NCBI GenBank assembly: GCA_028583405.1
Contig: CM053253.1
Span: forward strand, 13,713,112-13,777,111
From: Pogonophryne albipinna
Taxonomy: Eukaryota; Chordata; Actinopteri; Perciformes; Artedidraconidae
Direction of reading: 5' to 3'
DNA: 64,000 bases
The position numbers and the translations under genes are program-made. The stretch's first letter is position 1, and each line of letters starts with the position of its first letter. Of the stretch, positions 1 through 15,700 are shown one piece after another. The notes beneath the pieces are model-generated. The model was not told where the DNA came from. It was given only the letters and a program-made list of their open reading frames with translations, and searched no databases.

Positions 1-104
1 TAACTCGTGCGCACGCTTTAGTAACTCGTACGCACGAGTTACTAAAGCGTTCGCACGAGAAGGTATCTCGTGCGAACGAGAAAGTAAAACGTGGCCACGT
101 TTTA
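1..104. repeat. Palindromic repeat cluster at window edge
   Basis: Bases 1-59 fold on themselves: a left arm of the CTCGTGCGCACGC type plus TTTAGTAACTCGT is mirrored by ACGAGTTACTAAAGCG plus a further CGCACGAG. Bases 85-104 are a separate perfect 20-bp palindrome centred on GTGGCCAC. CpG-rich stacked palindromes like these are usual at the subterminal parts of fish DNA transposons. The element probably continues left of the window. Confidence 0.6.
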
Positions 105-129
105 TTTATTTTTCTCTCTATGAACCCTC

Positions 130-338
130 CAGGGCTCCGTACATAACAGCTCGCGACCGCAGATTATTTCGGCGATTAGATCAAATGTAAATTAAATTTG
201 ACGCAACTTTAGTTACATTTCCATGACTTTTCCAAAACTTTGGGAAAAATATTGTTTTCCATAACTTTTCCAGGGCCTGGAATTTGCATTTTGAATTTCC
301 ATGACTTTTCCAGGTTTTCAATGACCGTACGAGCCCTG
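130..338. mobile_element. Short hAT-like MITE (probable)
   Basis: The left end CAGGGCTCCGTAC is answered by GTACGAGCCCTG at the right end, giving short inverted termini of the CAGGG type. The interior holds repeated CCATGACTTTTCCAGG-type motifs common in short fish DNA transposons. I could not find a clear target-site duplication, so the exact ends are uncertain. Confidence 0.4.
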
Positions 339-5066
<4,728 letters not shown>

Positions 5067-5072
5067 ACTAAC

Positions 5073-5157
5073 CTTCAGTCCATGTTCACGATGCTGGAGA
5101 GGATTTCCTTCACTGCAGAGGAGAGGACAACCTGCTACATCAGGCCCATGGTTCTTC
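5073..5157 (-). other. Putative second exon of a minus-strand transcript
   Basis: On the minus strand the segment ends at 5073 with CTGAAG followed by the donor gttagt (5072-5067). Two acceptors are possible: one after a T-rich tract near 5157, the other after CCTCTCCTCTGCAG near 5117. Two of the three frames contain stops and no product is recognisable, so an untranslated 5' exon is the simplest reading. It lies 1.3 kb downstream, on the minus strand, of the CRE-rich candidate promoter and first exon. The gene body would extend off the left edge. Confidence 0.35.
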
Positions 5158-5526
5158 AACAACAAAAGAAGCAAAAGTGAGATGGAAACTAATCCTCTAA
5201 ATGCTTTCTTGGCACATTGTACTCCCTGCGCCTGCCTGCTTTATGCTTGTGTGTCTGTCTGCCAGACACTGATAATAATAGGTTGCAGGAAAAATTATCC
5301 TCTGTGAAGAATACTAGGCTTCAGAAGTAATGAGGCTGAAGATGTCCATCCTTACTGTACCATCAATTGTCTTTAACCCATCATTTGATTAGCGAGCTGA
5401 GACCAAAATAAATATTGCTGAGGGTTTATGAAAACTTGTGTCGTGTATGTTGAAAGTGGAAGGGCCATGGCTAACATACATATACAATTTTGCTCATTCT
5501 TTTAAAGTATTTTCAAGTCATGTGTA

Positions 5527-5985
5527 GCAGTTTGTGTTCTGTTGATTGATTCTGTTTTCATCTGATATGGTAATACAATTCTGTATTGTATGTGCTGCAG
5601 AATAGAAACCTGCCATAAATCAGCTTTTAACTGAGTCAGGCTAGGTTACTTAATCTTTTCATGTGTATTAATAACATAAATATAACAAATAGAGATACAT
5701 GGTGACAGCATCATAGTAAATAGAAACAAAGTGTAATTGATTAACTGGAAATATACTCCATAGCTACTGATCCTCTGATTTTGCAACAGTGTCCATTAGA
5801 AACTAGCAAACTCTTAAAACACATGATGAATTATGTTGTTGCTGTAAATGATTACCTTATAAGCAATGACACAAGCCAGTTGTACATTCCGTTTTCATCT
5901 GATATGGTAATGCGATCTCTTAATTGCTGCAGAATAGGAACCTGCTATAAACCAGTTTTAACTGAGTCAGGCTAGATTAAATGTT
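5527..5985. repeat. Local tandem duplication
   Basis: The block with TTTTCATCTGATATGGTAAT, then TGCTGCAGAATAG and ACTGAGTCAGGCTAG, occurs at about 5550-5645 and again at about 5891-5975. A neighbouring motif, TATAAGCAATGACACAA, also recurs at about 5858 and 6032. These are diverged direct duplications inside the putative first intron. Confidence 0.65.
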
Positions 5986-6491
5986 ACACATATAATGTTA
6001 CTTTTATGTTTTTGCTGTTTAATTATTGCTCTATAAGCAATGACACAAACCTGTTTTACATTCTACATTTTAAAACATTTTTTATTTAAGAACCGCAGCA
6101 AAACGCCTGCATTTGAATGCTATGATGACAACACAGGAGATGAAATACAGCGTTAAAAGATGGTTACGAAAGATAAGTTGAGTAACAGTTACAGTAACAG
6201 TAACGTGCTCTCTGTAATTTAAGTTTTAATTGACGAGCCTTCGTGTATGTTGTGAAATAACGTAAAGCATTGTGTATTGCTCTAAAATAAATACTAGTAG
6301 AGTTTTGAGCAGCAGCAGTGTGTTAACGGACTTGACAGTTGAGTGTGTCATTCTACAGAGCTGCTCGTACGATGAAACATCTACATCGACACTCATAACA
6401 GCTTTTCATCGCACAGCACACATCACCCACAAGCACAAACTGATGGTTAAACTAGCAGGAAAAAACTAACTTGAAAATATTTCACACTTAC

Positions 6492-6585
6492 TCGGGTGAT
6501 AGCAAACTGTTGGAGCCGACACACAGACGTTAGCGAGCGGCTCCCCTCCTCCGAGTCCCGTCCGTCCGCCCCACCGTGGTCCAAG
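6492..6585 (-). other. Putative first exon (5' UTR) of a minus-strand gene
   Basis: The minus strand reads through a GC-rich leader into CCCGA followed by a perfect donor, gtaagt (6491-6486). GC content is far above the surrounding AT-rich DNA and a CRE palindrome lies just upstream. No start codon with a sustained frame is seen, so I read it as an untranslated leader exon. It could pair with the exon-like segment at 5073-5157. The gene is unidentified. Confidence 0.4.
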
Positions 6586-6615
6586 CTCTGACGTCATGAC
6601 GCAAGACGTAACCTA
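6586..6615 (-). promoter_or_regulatory. CRE-containing candidate promoter
   Basis: TGACGTCA, the full palindromic cAMP response element, is at 6589-6596. It is followed by TGACGCAA and GACGTAAC half-site-like sequences within 20 bases. It sits beside a GC-rich leader with a consensus splice donor. CREB/ATF binding is inferred from the motif only. Confidence 0.45.
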
Positions 6616-6619
6616 ATAG

Positions 6620-8250
6620 AAAGGGACCAAAGATTGTGTTGTGATAAGAGGGCTCACTCGCGTATTTAAAAAACGATAGCTGCATATTTACAGACATTAA
6701 AGAAAACGTTTAAGTAAGAAATTCCCTAATTATAGCTTAGTTAGGAGTTGAGAATTGGAAATAAGAACAGGAAGTAATCCAAAATAAATACTATTATAAA
6801 CAATTGTGATGAAATTAAAGAGCTGGATAGTTTTTAATTTCAACCTTAATTGATGCTTCCTATCAAGGAACACACAAGTGCTAATTGAATGCTTAACTTA
6901 AACTTTATACTGCAACTTTACATTATATGCTTCACACGCATATACATTCAATATCTTCCCATTAACACAAGCATGTCTACCACACATGTATGTTGCTTTA
7001 TTTTATATGTTATTTAAGTTTGTATTTTAGCCATATATGTTAACACTATGTTGTGTTTTCCAAACGTTAAATACATATTTAATGTGCATTGTGGGAGGGT
7101 GTTTGAGATCCAAGATTTTTACTGTAAACAAATACTTATCTAAAATGTTTTTGCATATGATTAAATAGAACTGGAATGGCATGCAGATACAACAAACCTG
7201 TGAGGAAATCTTAGAGGCCTTTAAAAATAATGATGTGGAATCAGCACATGAAACTTAATGCATGGCAACTGGTATGTATGCATTAGTATGGCATGGAAAC
7301 TGTATTCTTAATCTGTTTTCTACAATTAGTTGGTTGTATTCCTCTTGACTGAATCTGTGCACAACATGAAATACACATCAAATAATAACAGAACGTTTTT
7401 ATCCTTTGTTTGGTCATGAATAATAACATGGCTGACCTTATTTACACCATGTGGACTATATGACAGCATCACACTAGTTGGTTAACTTTGTCAAAACCAA
7501 AGCTGTATGAGAAAATAAGTGATGAAAACATATTTTCTAAGCAGAAAAACAAAGTTAAAAAAATATAAATTATCTCCTGGAAAACGTGATATTCTGCTTT
7601 CTTCCATTATCAATATCCTTTGCAATGCAGACTGAAGCCTGAAACCTGGCAAATGAAATGTCATCATTTCTTATTCCAGAGCAGCAGTGGTTTCACGTCA
7701 AACCTATTTTAACACTTCCTGTTCTATGGCCTGTTTGGGCCAGTACAGTATGTTGACAGGAGCATTTCATTTCTGGATAATAAGTGCAAGGTCTCCTTCT
7801 CATAGCCTCAGTAGCCATGGCAACGTAAAATGTATGTCAGATAGCAATACAGAGAAACGTTATTTTCATCTAAATACTGATTTCATTCTTAATGGGCGTT
7901 TCAAATTTACACCGACAAAAAGCTGTGAGTACAAAGCCTGCATATTGCAACACATGTTCTTCCTGCCTAAAATGTAGTATTACTTGAATGAGTTTTAATA
8001 TGCTGTGGCAACACTGACACATTTACCGTATACAGTAGTGATAGTGAGTAGTAGGAGAAGATAGAATCAATGACAACTATACAATATATACATCCAAGAA
8101 GACATATTGTTGAGAATTTATCAAGTTTTCTTTTTATATTTGCAGTTCTTCAGGGAAAGGATGTGTGTCACACAGTCTTTTCTTTTTAAATACAAAAATA
8201 TTATTAATGATAGGAATACCAGTTTGACACAAATCAGTGTCATGGATTGT
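6620..8250. other. Gene-free stretch, AT-rich
   Basis: No supported exon, RNA gene or well-bounded repeat was found. Confidence 0.45.
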
Positions 8251-8251
8251 T

Positions 8252-8655
8252 TCTCCTTAAACACTAGACTTAAAGTTGTAGGTACAGAATATAATATATA
8301 TTTCATTGATCAGACTAATTGTATTTCTTAGGAATCTATTGAATGAGTTCAATGCACTTTGATGGCATTTGCTGCCCTTCTTGTGCTCCAATTTAAAAAC
8401 AGAGAGGAAGGATATTGTTTTGCCACAAAGTGATTTTTAACTCAAAGAAAATATATTGTGAGACAAATAGCCAGTTTGGTATACCAGCTACAACATATTT
8501 TTCATCTAATGTAATGCCTTAAAGACTAGGCTTAAAGCTTTAGCTACAGAATATAACACATTTTTCAATCATCTAACTATTTAATTTCAGAATGATCTAT
8601 TAAATGAGTTAAATGCAGTATGATGGCACATGCTTCTCTACTTGTGCTTTACTTT
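8252..8655. repeat. Diverged tandem duplication, about 266-bp period
   Basis: The segment from CTTAAACACTAGACTTAAAG through GGCATTTGCTGCCC (about 8255-8380) recurs in diverged form from CTTAAAGACTAGGCTTAAAG (about 8519) through GGCACATGCT (about 8633). No coding potential is evident. Confidence 0.6.
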
Positions 8656-9065
8656 CTCTCCACAAGATGGCAACATTAACACAAACATGCAGGTCAGATA
8701 TTGGTCTGTCTCAAAACATTGCCCATTTCCTTGTTGTTCAGCTCTTTTACACAACATTTAAACTTCACTGGGATTTTGTAAGTGACAAACACACTGGATG
8801 CTCTGTACATGAACCATGTATTTGTGAATGGCTGCAGGTAATGAAATAACCAGGCAATACAATCTGTGTGGAAGCTGCATTGCAGAGTCTTTGCATGGGC
8901 TTTGGAGCCATCAGTGGGATCTGAGAGGGTCTGAGAAGGTAGCGCCTTGACAATAGTATGCTTGTGTTGATCAATATATTGTTTTCCCTCAAATCTACTG
9001 TCCTGTCTATTCAGTCATTTTATGACCCTGAATAAAAAAGTTTGATATTGTTCAGCATGCCATAT

Positions 9066-9160
9066 TAACTCAGTACCAGTATCATTAGTAAACTAACTAT
9101 TAGGCCATATGGAATATATGGCCTAATAGTTAGTTTACTAATGATACTGGTACAGAGTTA
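9066..9160. repeat. Near-perfect 45-bp inverted repeat (hairpin)
   Basis: The arm 9066-9110 is the reverse complement of 9116-9160 with one mismatch that I can see, separated by the 5-base loop GGAAT. The arms are ordinary AT-rich sequence with no homopolymer, so chance is excluded. It could be a recent foldback duplication, a palindromic MITE core or a hairpin RNA locus. Confidence 0.95.
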
Positions 9161-9754
9161 TACTCACAATATAACAGCAATATAGAACACCAATAGCTCT
9201 GCATATCACACAAAGGTTTTTCGGATGGATTCATATTATTATGGTCTTTCTAGATTTCAAAATAGGATCAAATGCTTTCAAAAAAGAAGAAAGGTGAGAG
9301 CATGAGAGAAAAGTGAAGAAGAAGTAGTAAACAGGGACAACAAAATTGTTGAAGAATTAAGGTATTTATGTATACAATGTTTGTTCTGTACAAGTAATAA
9401 TGGCCATGGCTAAAAATCACATTCAGCTTCTCTTGTTTTCAACACTGACTTGCAAACCAAATAAACAAGATTTACAATACCTCCTTGTATAGTAAAACAT
9501 AATTTCAGTGTATTTACAAAGTCTGTTTCTTGTAGGAGACATTATGGTTTCAGTATCAATGAGCCTCTGTTTCAAATAGACTGCACCAGAGGCCATAATT
9601 CACTTATCATGAAATATTGCACATGCATGCCTTACTTCCTTCATAAGCATCTGTACGGTTTTTCAACAGGTTTGTACAACACACACAGCACAACTTTGTG
9701 ACATTCACACAAGGTTTAACAATCCTCACCCCGGCTGCACAGACGGTTTATGAG

Positions 9755-10142
9755 AGTTCTTTATGCTACTTTGTACCTCTACTCCACCACATTGTGGATG
9801 CCAATATTGTACTTTTTACTCCATTGCATTTATCTAACAGCTTTAGTCCTATTTACTTTATATATTTAGATTAGCTAATACCATAAGCAGCAGACAAATT
9901 AGCAACACCTTTACCAGCTGTGATGAAGACATTAATGCATCAATAATGATAATCCACTCATTTAATACATGATTCTGAAATGGGCTATTACTCACTATAA
10001 CTATCTGTATATCTCATAAACAGAAGATTATCAATAAAGTTGACTTTGACTTCTGGTACTTAAGTATAATTTGAGTATTTTTTTAAATGTTGTATTGCTA
10101 TTTTAATTACTTATAAGATCTGAATACTTGTTCCACCACTGA
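9755..10142. repeat. Dispersed fish repeat (TACTCCACxACATT family)
   Basis: This block starts with CTACTTTGTACCTCTACTCC and TTGTACTTTTTACTCCATTG, and ends with CTGAATACTTGTTCCACCAC. I recognise it as a very common interspersed repeat of teleost genomes. A related copy in the opposite orientation lies near 14403-14560. The superfamily is not assigned here. Confidence 0.55.
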
Positions 10143-12029
10143 CTACATGTTGCCTGATGTCATTTTACTTTGTTACTTTACATGTTATTTAAAGCTGGTA
10201 CGCAACCACCTCTCAGCATATTGTCATTAAAGAACACTTAACTTCTGCACCTCCTCTTGGCTGTTTTCCAGCATCAGAAAATCTAACCCCTGATTGTAGG
10301 CTTTGGCCAACCTCAGGTCATTCCAGAGAGGCTCAGAGCTTCCTGTTTTTTTTTACAAACAAATACAAGTTTAGTTTACCTTTCCTAAAGTGGAAATAAA
10401 AGTTTAGGCTTGTTTGGTTACTCTATTTGGTGCTAAGCTAGAGAAGGCAAACCTGCAAGACCTTTGAAAGATTTACGAACAACATTTCCAACAAATGTAC
10501 ACTGTTTATACACCCTCCTAGTAACTTTGATTCTTGCCCCAATCCTCTATGACTCAATCCTTTTTAAATGTCTTGCCCCCACCCCAGAATGAGTCGTGAC
10601 ACCTCCATTGGAGGGGAAAGTAAAAATAGTTTTATCTAATTTCTCATTAGATTGTAGCTGACCTTGCAAATTGTTATTACCGTGCAGTAAATTGCTTTAA
10701 TTTTGAAATTTAAATGTTTAATCATAATAATTAAGAAATTAAATTAAGTCTATGACAAGTATGAATCACCAGAGCAGCTGTCTCTGCCATAGGTGTGACA
10801 GTTCAACACATATAGCAGATAGAGAGTTTGCAGTATTTATGTACCACTCTACTGTAAAAGCTCTTAGTGACTGTGTCTGAGTTGTTGTTCACACAACAGG
10901 AAGTGCAGTGCTAAGTTCACATGAAAAACATCCTGAAGAACCATAAAATAGCTTGCGTAACCCTAACCCTAACCCTTTTAACAGCAATGTCCTCAAATAG
11001 TATGCTGTCAACAAGTGTCGTAGATGGGTGTAATGATTTTCTGTTTTTCACATGATCACATCACACCCCACCATTGGCCAAAGGACTCAAACAAAGCTTA
11101 CGCAAACACAGAAACTTAAATTTAACATACACCACACACACTCATAAACGCACAAACCACAGGCAGGCTGTTTTCCTGCTCCCACAGTAGAGCAGAGGAT
11201 AATGCCAAAGATTAGTGAGAGCGGCTGATGCCTGGCGGCCCTTTCTCCGAGAGCGCGGCAGACGAGGATGCCGGCTCTCAGTGGCCCTCGTCAATTAGAG
11301 CCTCCACTCCAGCAGGTCGGGCCTAATGAAGAGTCCTGAGCCTGGGAGTGGAGGCGGGCAGCCAGGCAGCCAGACATCGATCCCCAGCCTGGTGAGGGCA
11401 CAGGTGGGGGGCCGACTAGGGAAAGCCTGGGGACTGTGGGACCAAATCTCTTTCTCCCATCATACATACGTCACCCCGAGGGAGATATGGCTCTGTCTTC
11501 CCTGTTTGACCTCTCAACATCATTATACTCATTTCCCTTTCACATGTCTTAAATTATTGTTCCGTTGCTGATCAATGATGTAAAGTCTGAGGTGGTTACT
11601 GGTGTGTCACGTTGTAAGTCTCTGGTCCCTCTAGCTTTATATGTCAAACTACACTTCAGGGAAATTTAGTTTATTAAGGCTGACATTTTTTAGAACAATT
11701 CTCACAGAAAGATTTTTGTTTATTCAGAGTGGGAGTTGCTACATCTTCTTTCATCTCCTTGAGAATAAATGAACACTATTGAAACAATGACAGGTGGTCT
11801 CAAACCTATATAGTCATACATAGTTTTAAGCATACGGTAGGAATATGTTCATATGTCATGTAAATAAAGCAATCTGTTACATTAGTAGTTCAATGTTTAT
11901 ACTAGAAAATGATTTGAAACAATTTACAAAAAATGTTTTTTAGGTTTATATTCTTTCACCCACTGGCATCCACATAAGAGTCAATGTTTGTTTACTCTAA
12001 ATTTCATGTTCTTGTTTTTAGCTGTATGT
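10143..12029. other. Gene-free stretch with short telomere-like tract
   Basis: No gene was recognised. A short (TAACCC)3-type interstitial telomere-like tract lies at 10958-10976. A GC-richer block at about 11215-11440 is listed separately. Confidence 0.45.
11215..11440. promoter_or_regulatory. Candidate conserved noncoding block
   Basis: This GC-rich block in AT-rich surroundings contains a TCAATTAGAG and CCTAATGAAG pair of homeodomain-type TAAT cores. It has no sustained coding frame with splice sites. Regulatory function is a guess from composition and motif density. Confidence 0.22.
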
Positions 12030-12097
12030 CTATTTCCAACCCTGTCTCCTAAAAATTACGTTCCCACAGAACTAAACTGCATTCTCAATTATGTTTA

Positions 12098-12243
12098 GCT
12101 AGAAACGTATTTTCTCCCACGTTACGTTTGTTATGAACGTATCTCAAATACGTTTATTTTCTACATATCTTCTAGAAACATTTTCTCCCACGTTACGTTC
12201 GTTATGAACGTATCTTAAATACGTTTATTTTCTACATATCTTT
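12098..12243. repeat. Two 73-bp class subterminal repeats (left arm)
   Basis: Two units containing TCTCCCACGTTACGTT, TTATGAACGTATCT and ACGTTTATTTTCTACATATC. They are the inverted counterparts of the five-unit array at 15335-15700. Each unit contains small palindromes of the ACGTTC-GTTAT-GAACGT type. Confidence 0.85.
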
Positions 12244-12385
12244 GCCATTTATTGTCTTGCTTATAATAATGATAATAGTCATTTATAAATATCATTTTAG
12301 AGCACACATTTGAAATCAGTAGGCGAGGCTGTAATTTCTCCAGCTGTTACTCTCATGAGCGAGGCAGAACATAATAGTTTTAACA

Positions 12386-12515
12386 TGCCAAAAAGCTGCT
12401 GTGTCGTTAATTGCACCTCAAACATTAAAACAAATCCAGAGTTACGTGTTTCTGTACTTCCTAAGAAGAAGAAAGGACAGTAACAGAAGATCTCTGTGGC
12501 TTCAGGCTTGATCGC
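12386..12515 (+). pseudogene. THAP-type zinc-finger N-terminus, decayed
   Basis: From the ATG at 12386 the frame reads MPKSCCVVNCTSN, then NPELRVSVLPKKKK and stops. In a shifted frame it continues DSNRRSLWLQA. The initial C-x3-C after a short basic start, the P near residue 25-30 and the RRSLWLQA segment match the start of THAP (C2CH) domains of P-element-type transposases and THAP proteins. A frameshift and stop interrupt it, and the distal C-x2-H pair is not seen. A near-identical inverted copy lies at about 15075-15196. It probably began as the DNA-binding exon of this element's transposase. Confidence 0.55.
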
Positions 12516-14402
12516 CGTTCAAATGACAGCGTTGGTTTCCCCAAAAGTGGGCGGGGCTGTAAAGTGACGTCGGTTTTACTCTCATCTATTATTCAAAACC
12601 ATTCTATTTATTCTAACGTAAATTACATGCCAGTGTTTTATGTTTTTATTTTAAATCGTATAATGTCGGACTTTTTTTCCCGTCTGTGAGGAAAAGAAAT
12701 GGGGCTTAGAGCCTCAAAATACTGAAATCTGTATTTTTGAAAATCTTTTTTTCCTTATTTACTCAAAAATAACACACAATTATCCTTGTTTTTATTTATT
12801 CGTTTAATTCTATAATCTTGGGCTTTTTAGCCGTAAATAAAGTCACCGGAAACAGACGTAGGCCTATAAGGGACATTTTGAGGATACACACAAACCCACT
12901 GAACAGATTACCCAAGATCCTCAGCTTGAAGCTCGTTGATTGGATGTTTAGCCGCAATGCATGTTGGGATATGATGTTAATGCGATATGATATCCGAAAA
13001 AAATAAAAAATAATAATAATACTTTATTCCGAGTGTTCTTGCTTTTCTCTTTGGAAGTCATCACATAACGGCATTGTAATACTCGGTTCGGCTGCATTAA
13101 ATATTACACATCTGCCGTAGTTCTTTATTTATAGAGCCCTGATGAGAAGACTTCTGGACAAACTGGAGAACTGCCGCCAAAACTGAATACGTGACGTGGA
13201 TCATAAATATATCAACAATTAAACAACACCTTGCATTTCTTTTCACAAAATACGTCTCCTTGCAGTATCAATAGTAATTCGGCTGACTTTTATATTTGAT
13301 CCAATTGGTAGATAGGTTACATTTACACCATAACGGTGCACAGCTGATAGAAAAGGACTTGTAGTTTGGAATCACAATTTCAATAGCTTACCATTAAATG
13401 ACGGATATGGCTTTCTGTCTGTGATGTTTTACAAATCAGATATTAATGTGTAGAAGTAAAGCATGAGAAATAGTATAGCAATATCCTGTAAAATTATGTA
13501 AAAACATGAATAAAACTACACGTCTTCAGATGTTATACATACATAAGTGTCCTACACAAATAATACAAAGTTATTATTAGTATGCTGTGTGTACCTTGTG
13601 TGCACCGCCTAGTGGTTAAAGCACGTTATTGAATTATTTTTGTTGAATAATGTTATTTTTGTTGAATAATGTTATTTGATGAAAAAAATATTAAGAGTAC
13701 ATACTTTCAGAGGGGGAAAGTAGAAGGTCAATGATAGAAATATAGCATATAACAAATCAAGAAGATACTATAAGTGATCTCTACAATAAAACAGTTTAGT
13801 GCACGATGTACAAAGATATTAATATGAGGATGTGCAAAACAGACAAACTAATTAACCTTTATTAACACGTTAAAGAATACTTTAGGTTAAGGTCTTCTTT
13901 CAAATAAGAAAAAAGCTTTGGGGGTATCTATCTACAGATAAATATTAAGCCTGACAAAGTACTTAACGTCTAATGTATTGCTTTCCTGCAATGTTAACTA
14001 TGTTGAAGCACTTATTTTAACTGATATTATACATATGGATTATACTCTTATGTATGTAGATAGAATAAGAAATGTGCAGAATATGACAGTTTAATGGTGG
14101 AGGTATACACACATATTGATAGATGTCTTGTAATGCACTGTTGAGGAACCTGTGACCCAAGTTTTTCATTCATTGCATAACTACACCGTAGTTGTGTATA
14201 TGATATGTCAATAAACCTTAGAAAATCTTGAAATCTTGAAAGGGATGTGCAAAATAGCAATTATATACAGTTTTTAATTAACTATTAGTAGAGAATAACG
14301 AGTAATGAATATACTTTATAGAGATCTGCAGATAAATGTTTAGTCTTCTCAAGCACCAACTATCAAATATCTCTCCTGATTGTTGGCATTTGACAATCAC
14401 CT

Positions 14403-14560
14403 TCCCCTGAATTTTACTCAGGTGTAACTAAAGTCTGCTTTAAGGGTTGTTTATATTTCACATCATTAATCAGAATCTGCAAAGTAACTCAAATAAATGT
14501 AGTGGAGTAAAAATACCAGGTTCACCTCTGAATTGTAGTGGAGTAGAATTACAAAGTAAC
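14403..14560. repeat. Fragment of dispersed TACTCCACxACATT repeat, reversed
   Basis: AATGTAGTGGAGTAAAAATACCAGG and TGTAGTGGAGTAGAATTACAAAG-type motifs (each 14-17 bases recognisable) are the reverse complement of the repeat at 9755-10142. Confidence 0.45.
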
Positions 14561-14744
14561 AATGAGCTGTCATGTGGGTATATATTAATGCTGCGCATTA
14601 TGGACACAAGCAATTTTCACCCATTTATTAATTATATGTTTTAAATGTGTACACACCAATGTGTTTCCTATCGCCTAAACCTCCAGGGCTGTACACAGTT
14701 TAATACTGTCAACTTCAAATTTTTGGAAAAACGAAAACGTCTTT

Positions 14745-15020
14745 TAAAACTACAATTCCCAGTAGAGACGTGCCATAGAGAACATGTTGCGAAACACAAT
14801 AGCCAGCATGTGTATTTCTGGGGGGGCGTTCGAGTCCAGTTTTGAATAGTCTGTCGTGGTTTCGTTCCATTTCAAAGCGCTCGACGCTCGGCGTAACCTT
14901 GGCGCGCTGCCACCCCAACATCCAATCCCAGAGTTTGAAAATTAATCACGGGGTTTGTCAACGGGACTGTAGTCCCAAACGATAGCTGGGGATTATGGGT
15001 AGTGTAGTGTCTTTGGCCAT
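14745..15020. promoter_or_regulatory. GC-rich promoter-like block inside the transposon
   Basis: This CpG-rich island within the 12.0-15.8 kb element holds ACTACAATTCCCAG (14749-14762), the core known for ZNF143/THAP11 binding at vertebrate promoters, and TTGGCGCGC (14899-14907), an E2F-like site. A reversed ACTACCCATAATCC-like match is near 14990-15005. It may be the transposon's own promoter or captured host promoter sequence. Confidence 0.35.
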
Positions 15021-15074
15021 CCTAAACTGAAATGTTTTTCGGATATCATATCGCATTAACAACACCACATCTGG

Positions 15075-15196
15075 CGTCACAGAGATCTTCTGTTACTGTC
15101 CTTTCTTCTTAGAGGAAGTACAGAAACACGTAACTCTGGATTTGTTTTAATGTTTGAGGTGCAATAAACGACACAGCAGCTTTTTGGCATGTTAAA
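15075..15196 (-). pseudogene. Second THAP-type N-terminal remnant (inverted copy)
   Basis: Minus-strand counterpart of the remnant at 12386-12515, starting at the ATG near 15196. It carries the same MPKSCCVV start and a different small indel just before the RRSL segment, so both copies are broken. It diverges from the left copy just after CTCTGTG, where the right arm resumes at the TTAATGCGATATG patch. Confidence 0.5.
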
Positions 15197-15334
15197 AACT
15201 ATTATTTTCTGCCTCGCTCATGAGAGTAACAGCTGGAGAAATTACAGCCTCGCCTACTGATTTCAAATGTGTGCTCTAAAATGATATTTATAAATGACTA
15301 TTATCATTATTATAAGCAAGACAATAAAAGGCAA

Positions 15335-15700
15335 AGATATGTAGAAAATAAACGTATTTAAGATACGTTCATAACGAACGTAACGTGGGAGAAAACATGT
15401 TTCTCGAAGATATGTAGAAAATAAACGTATTTAAGATACGTTCATAAGAAACGTAACGTGGGAGAAAATACGTTTCTAGAAGATATGTAGAAAATAAACT
15501 TATTTGAGATACGTTCATAACGAACGTAACGTGGGAGAAAATAATGTTTCTAGAAGATATGTAGAAAATAAACGTATTTGAGATACGTTCATAAGAAACG
15601 TAACGTGGGAGAAAATATGTTTCTAGAAGATATGTAGAAAATAAACGTATTTGAGATACGTTCATAACGAACGTAACATGGGAGAAAATACGTTTCTTGC
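15335..15700. repeat. Five tandem 73-bp subterminal repeats (right arm)
   Basis: Units start with AGATATGTAGAAAATAAAC at 15335, 15408, 15481, 15555 and 15628, a period of 73-74 bases. Each contains AACGTAT-TTAAG-ATACGTT-like and ACGTTC/GAACGT dyads and the constant TAACGTGGGAGAAAA. The left arm has only two units, so the array has expanded or contracted on one side. Confidence 0.92.

Noticed and set aside
15369..15665. 98-residue repetitive minus-strand protein
   Set aside because: By-product of the 73-bp subterminal repeat array.
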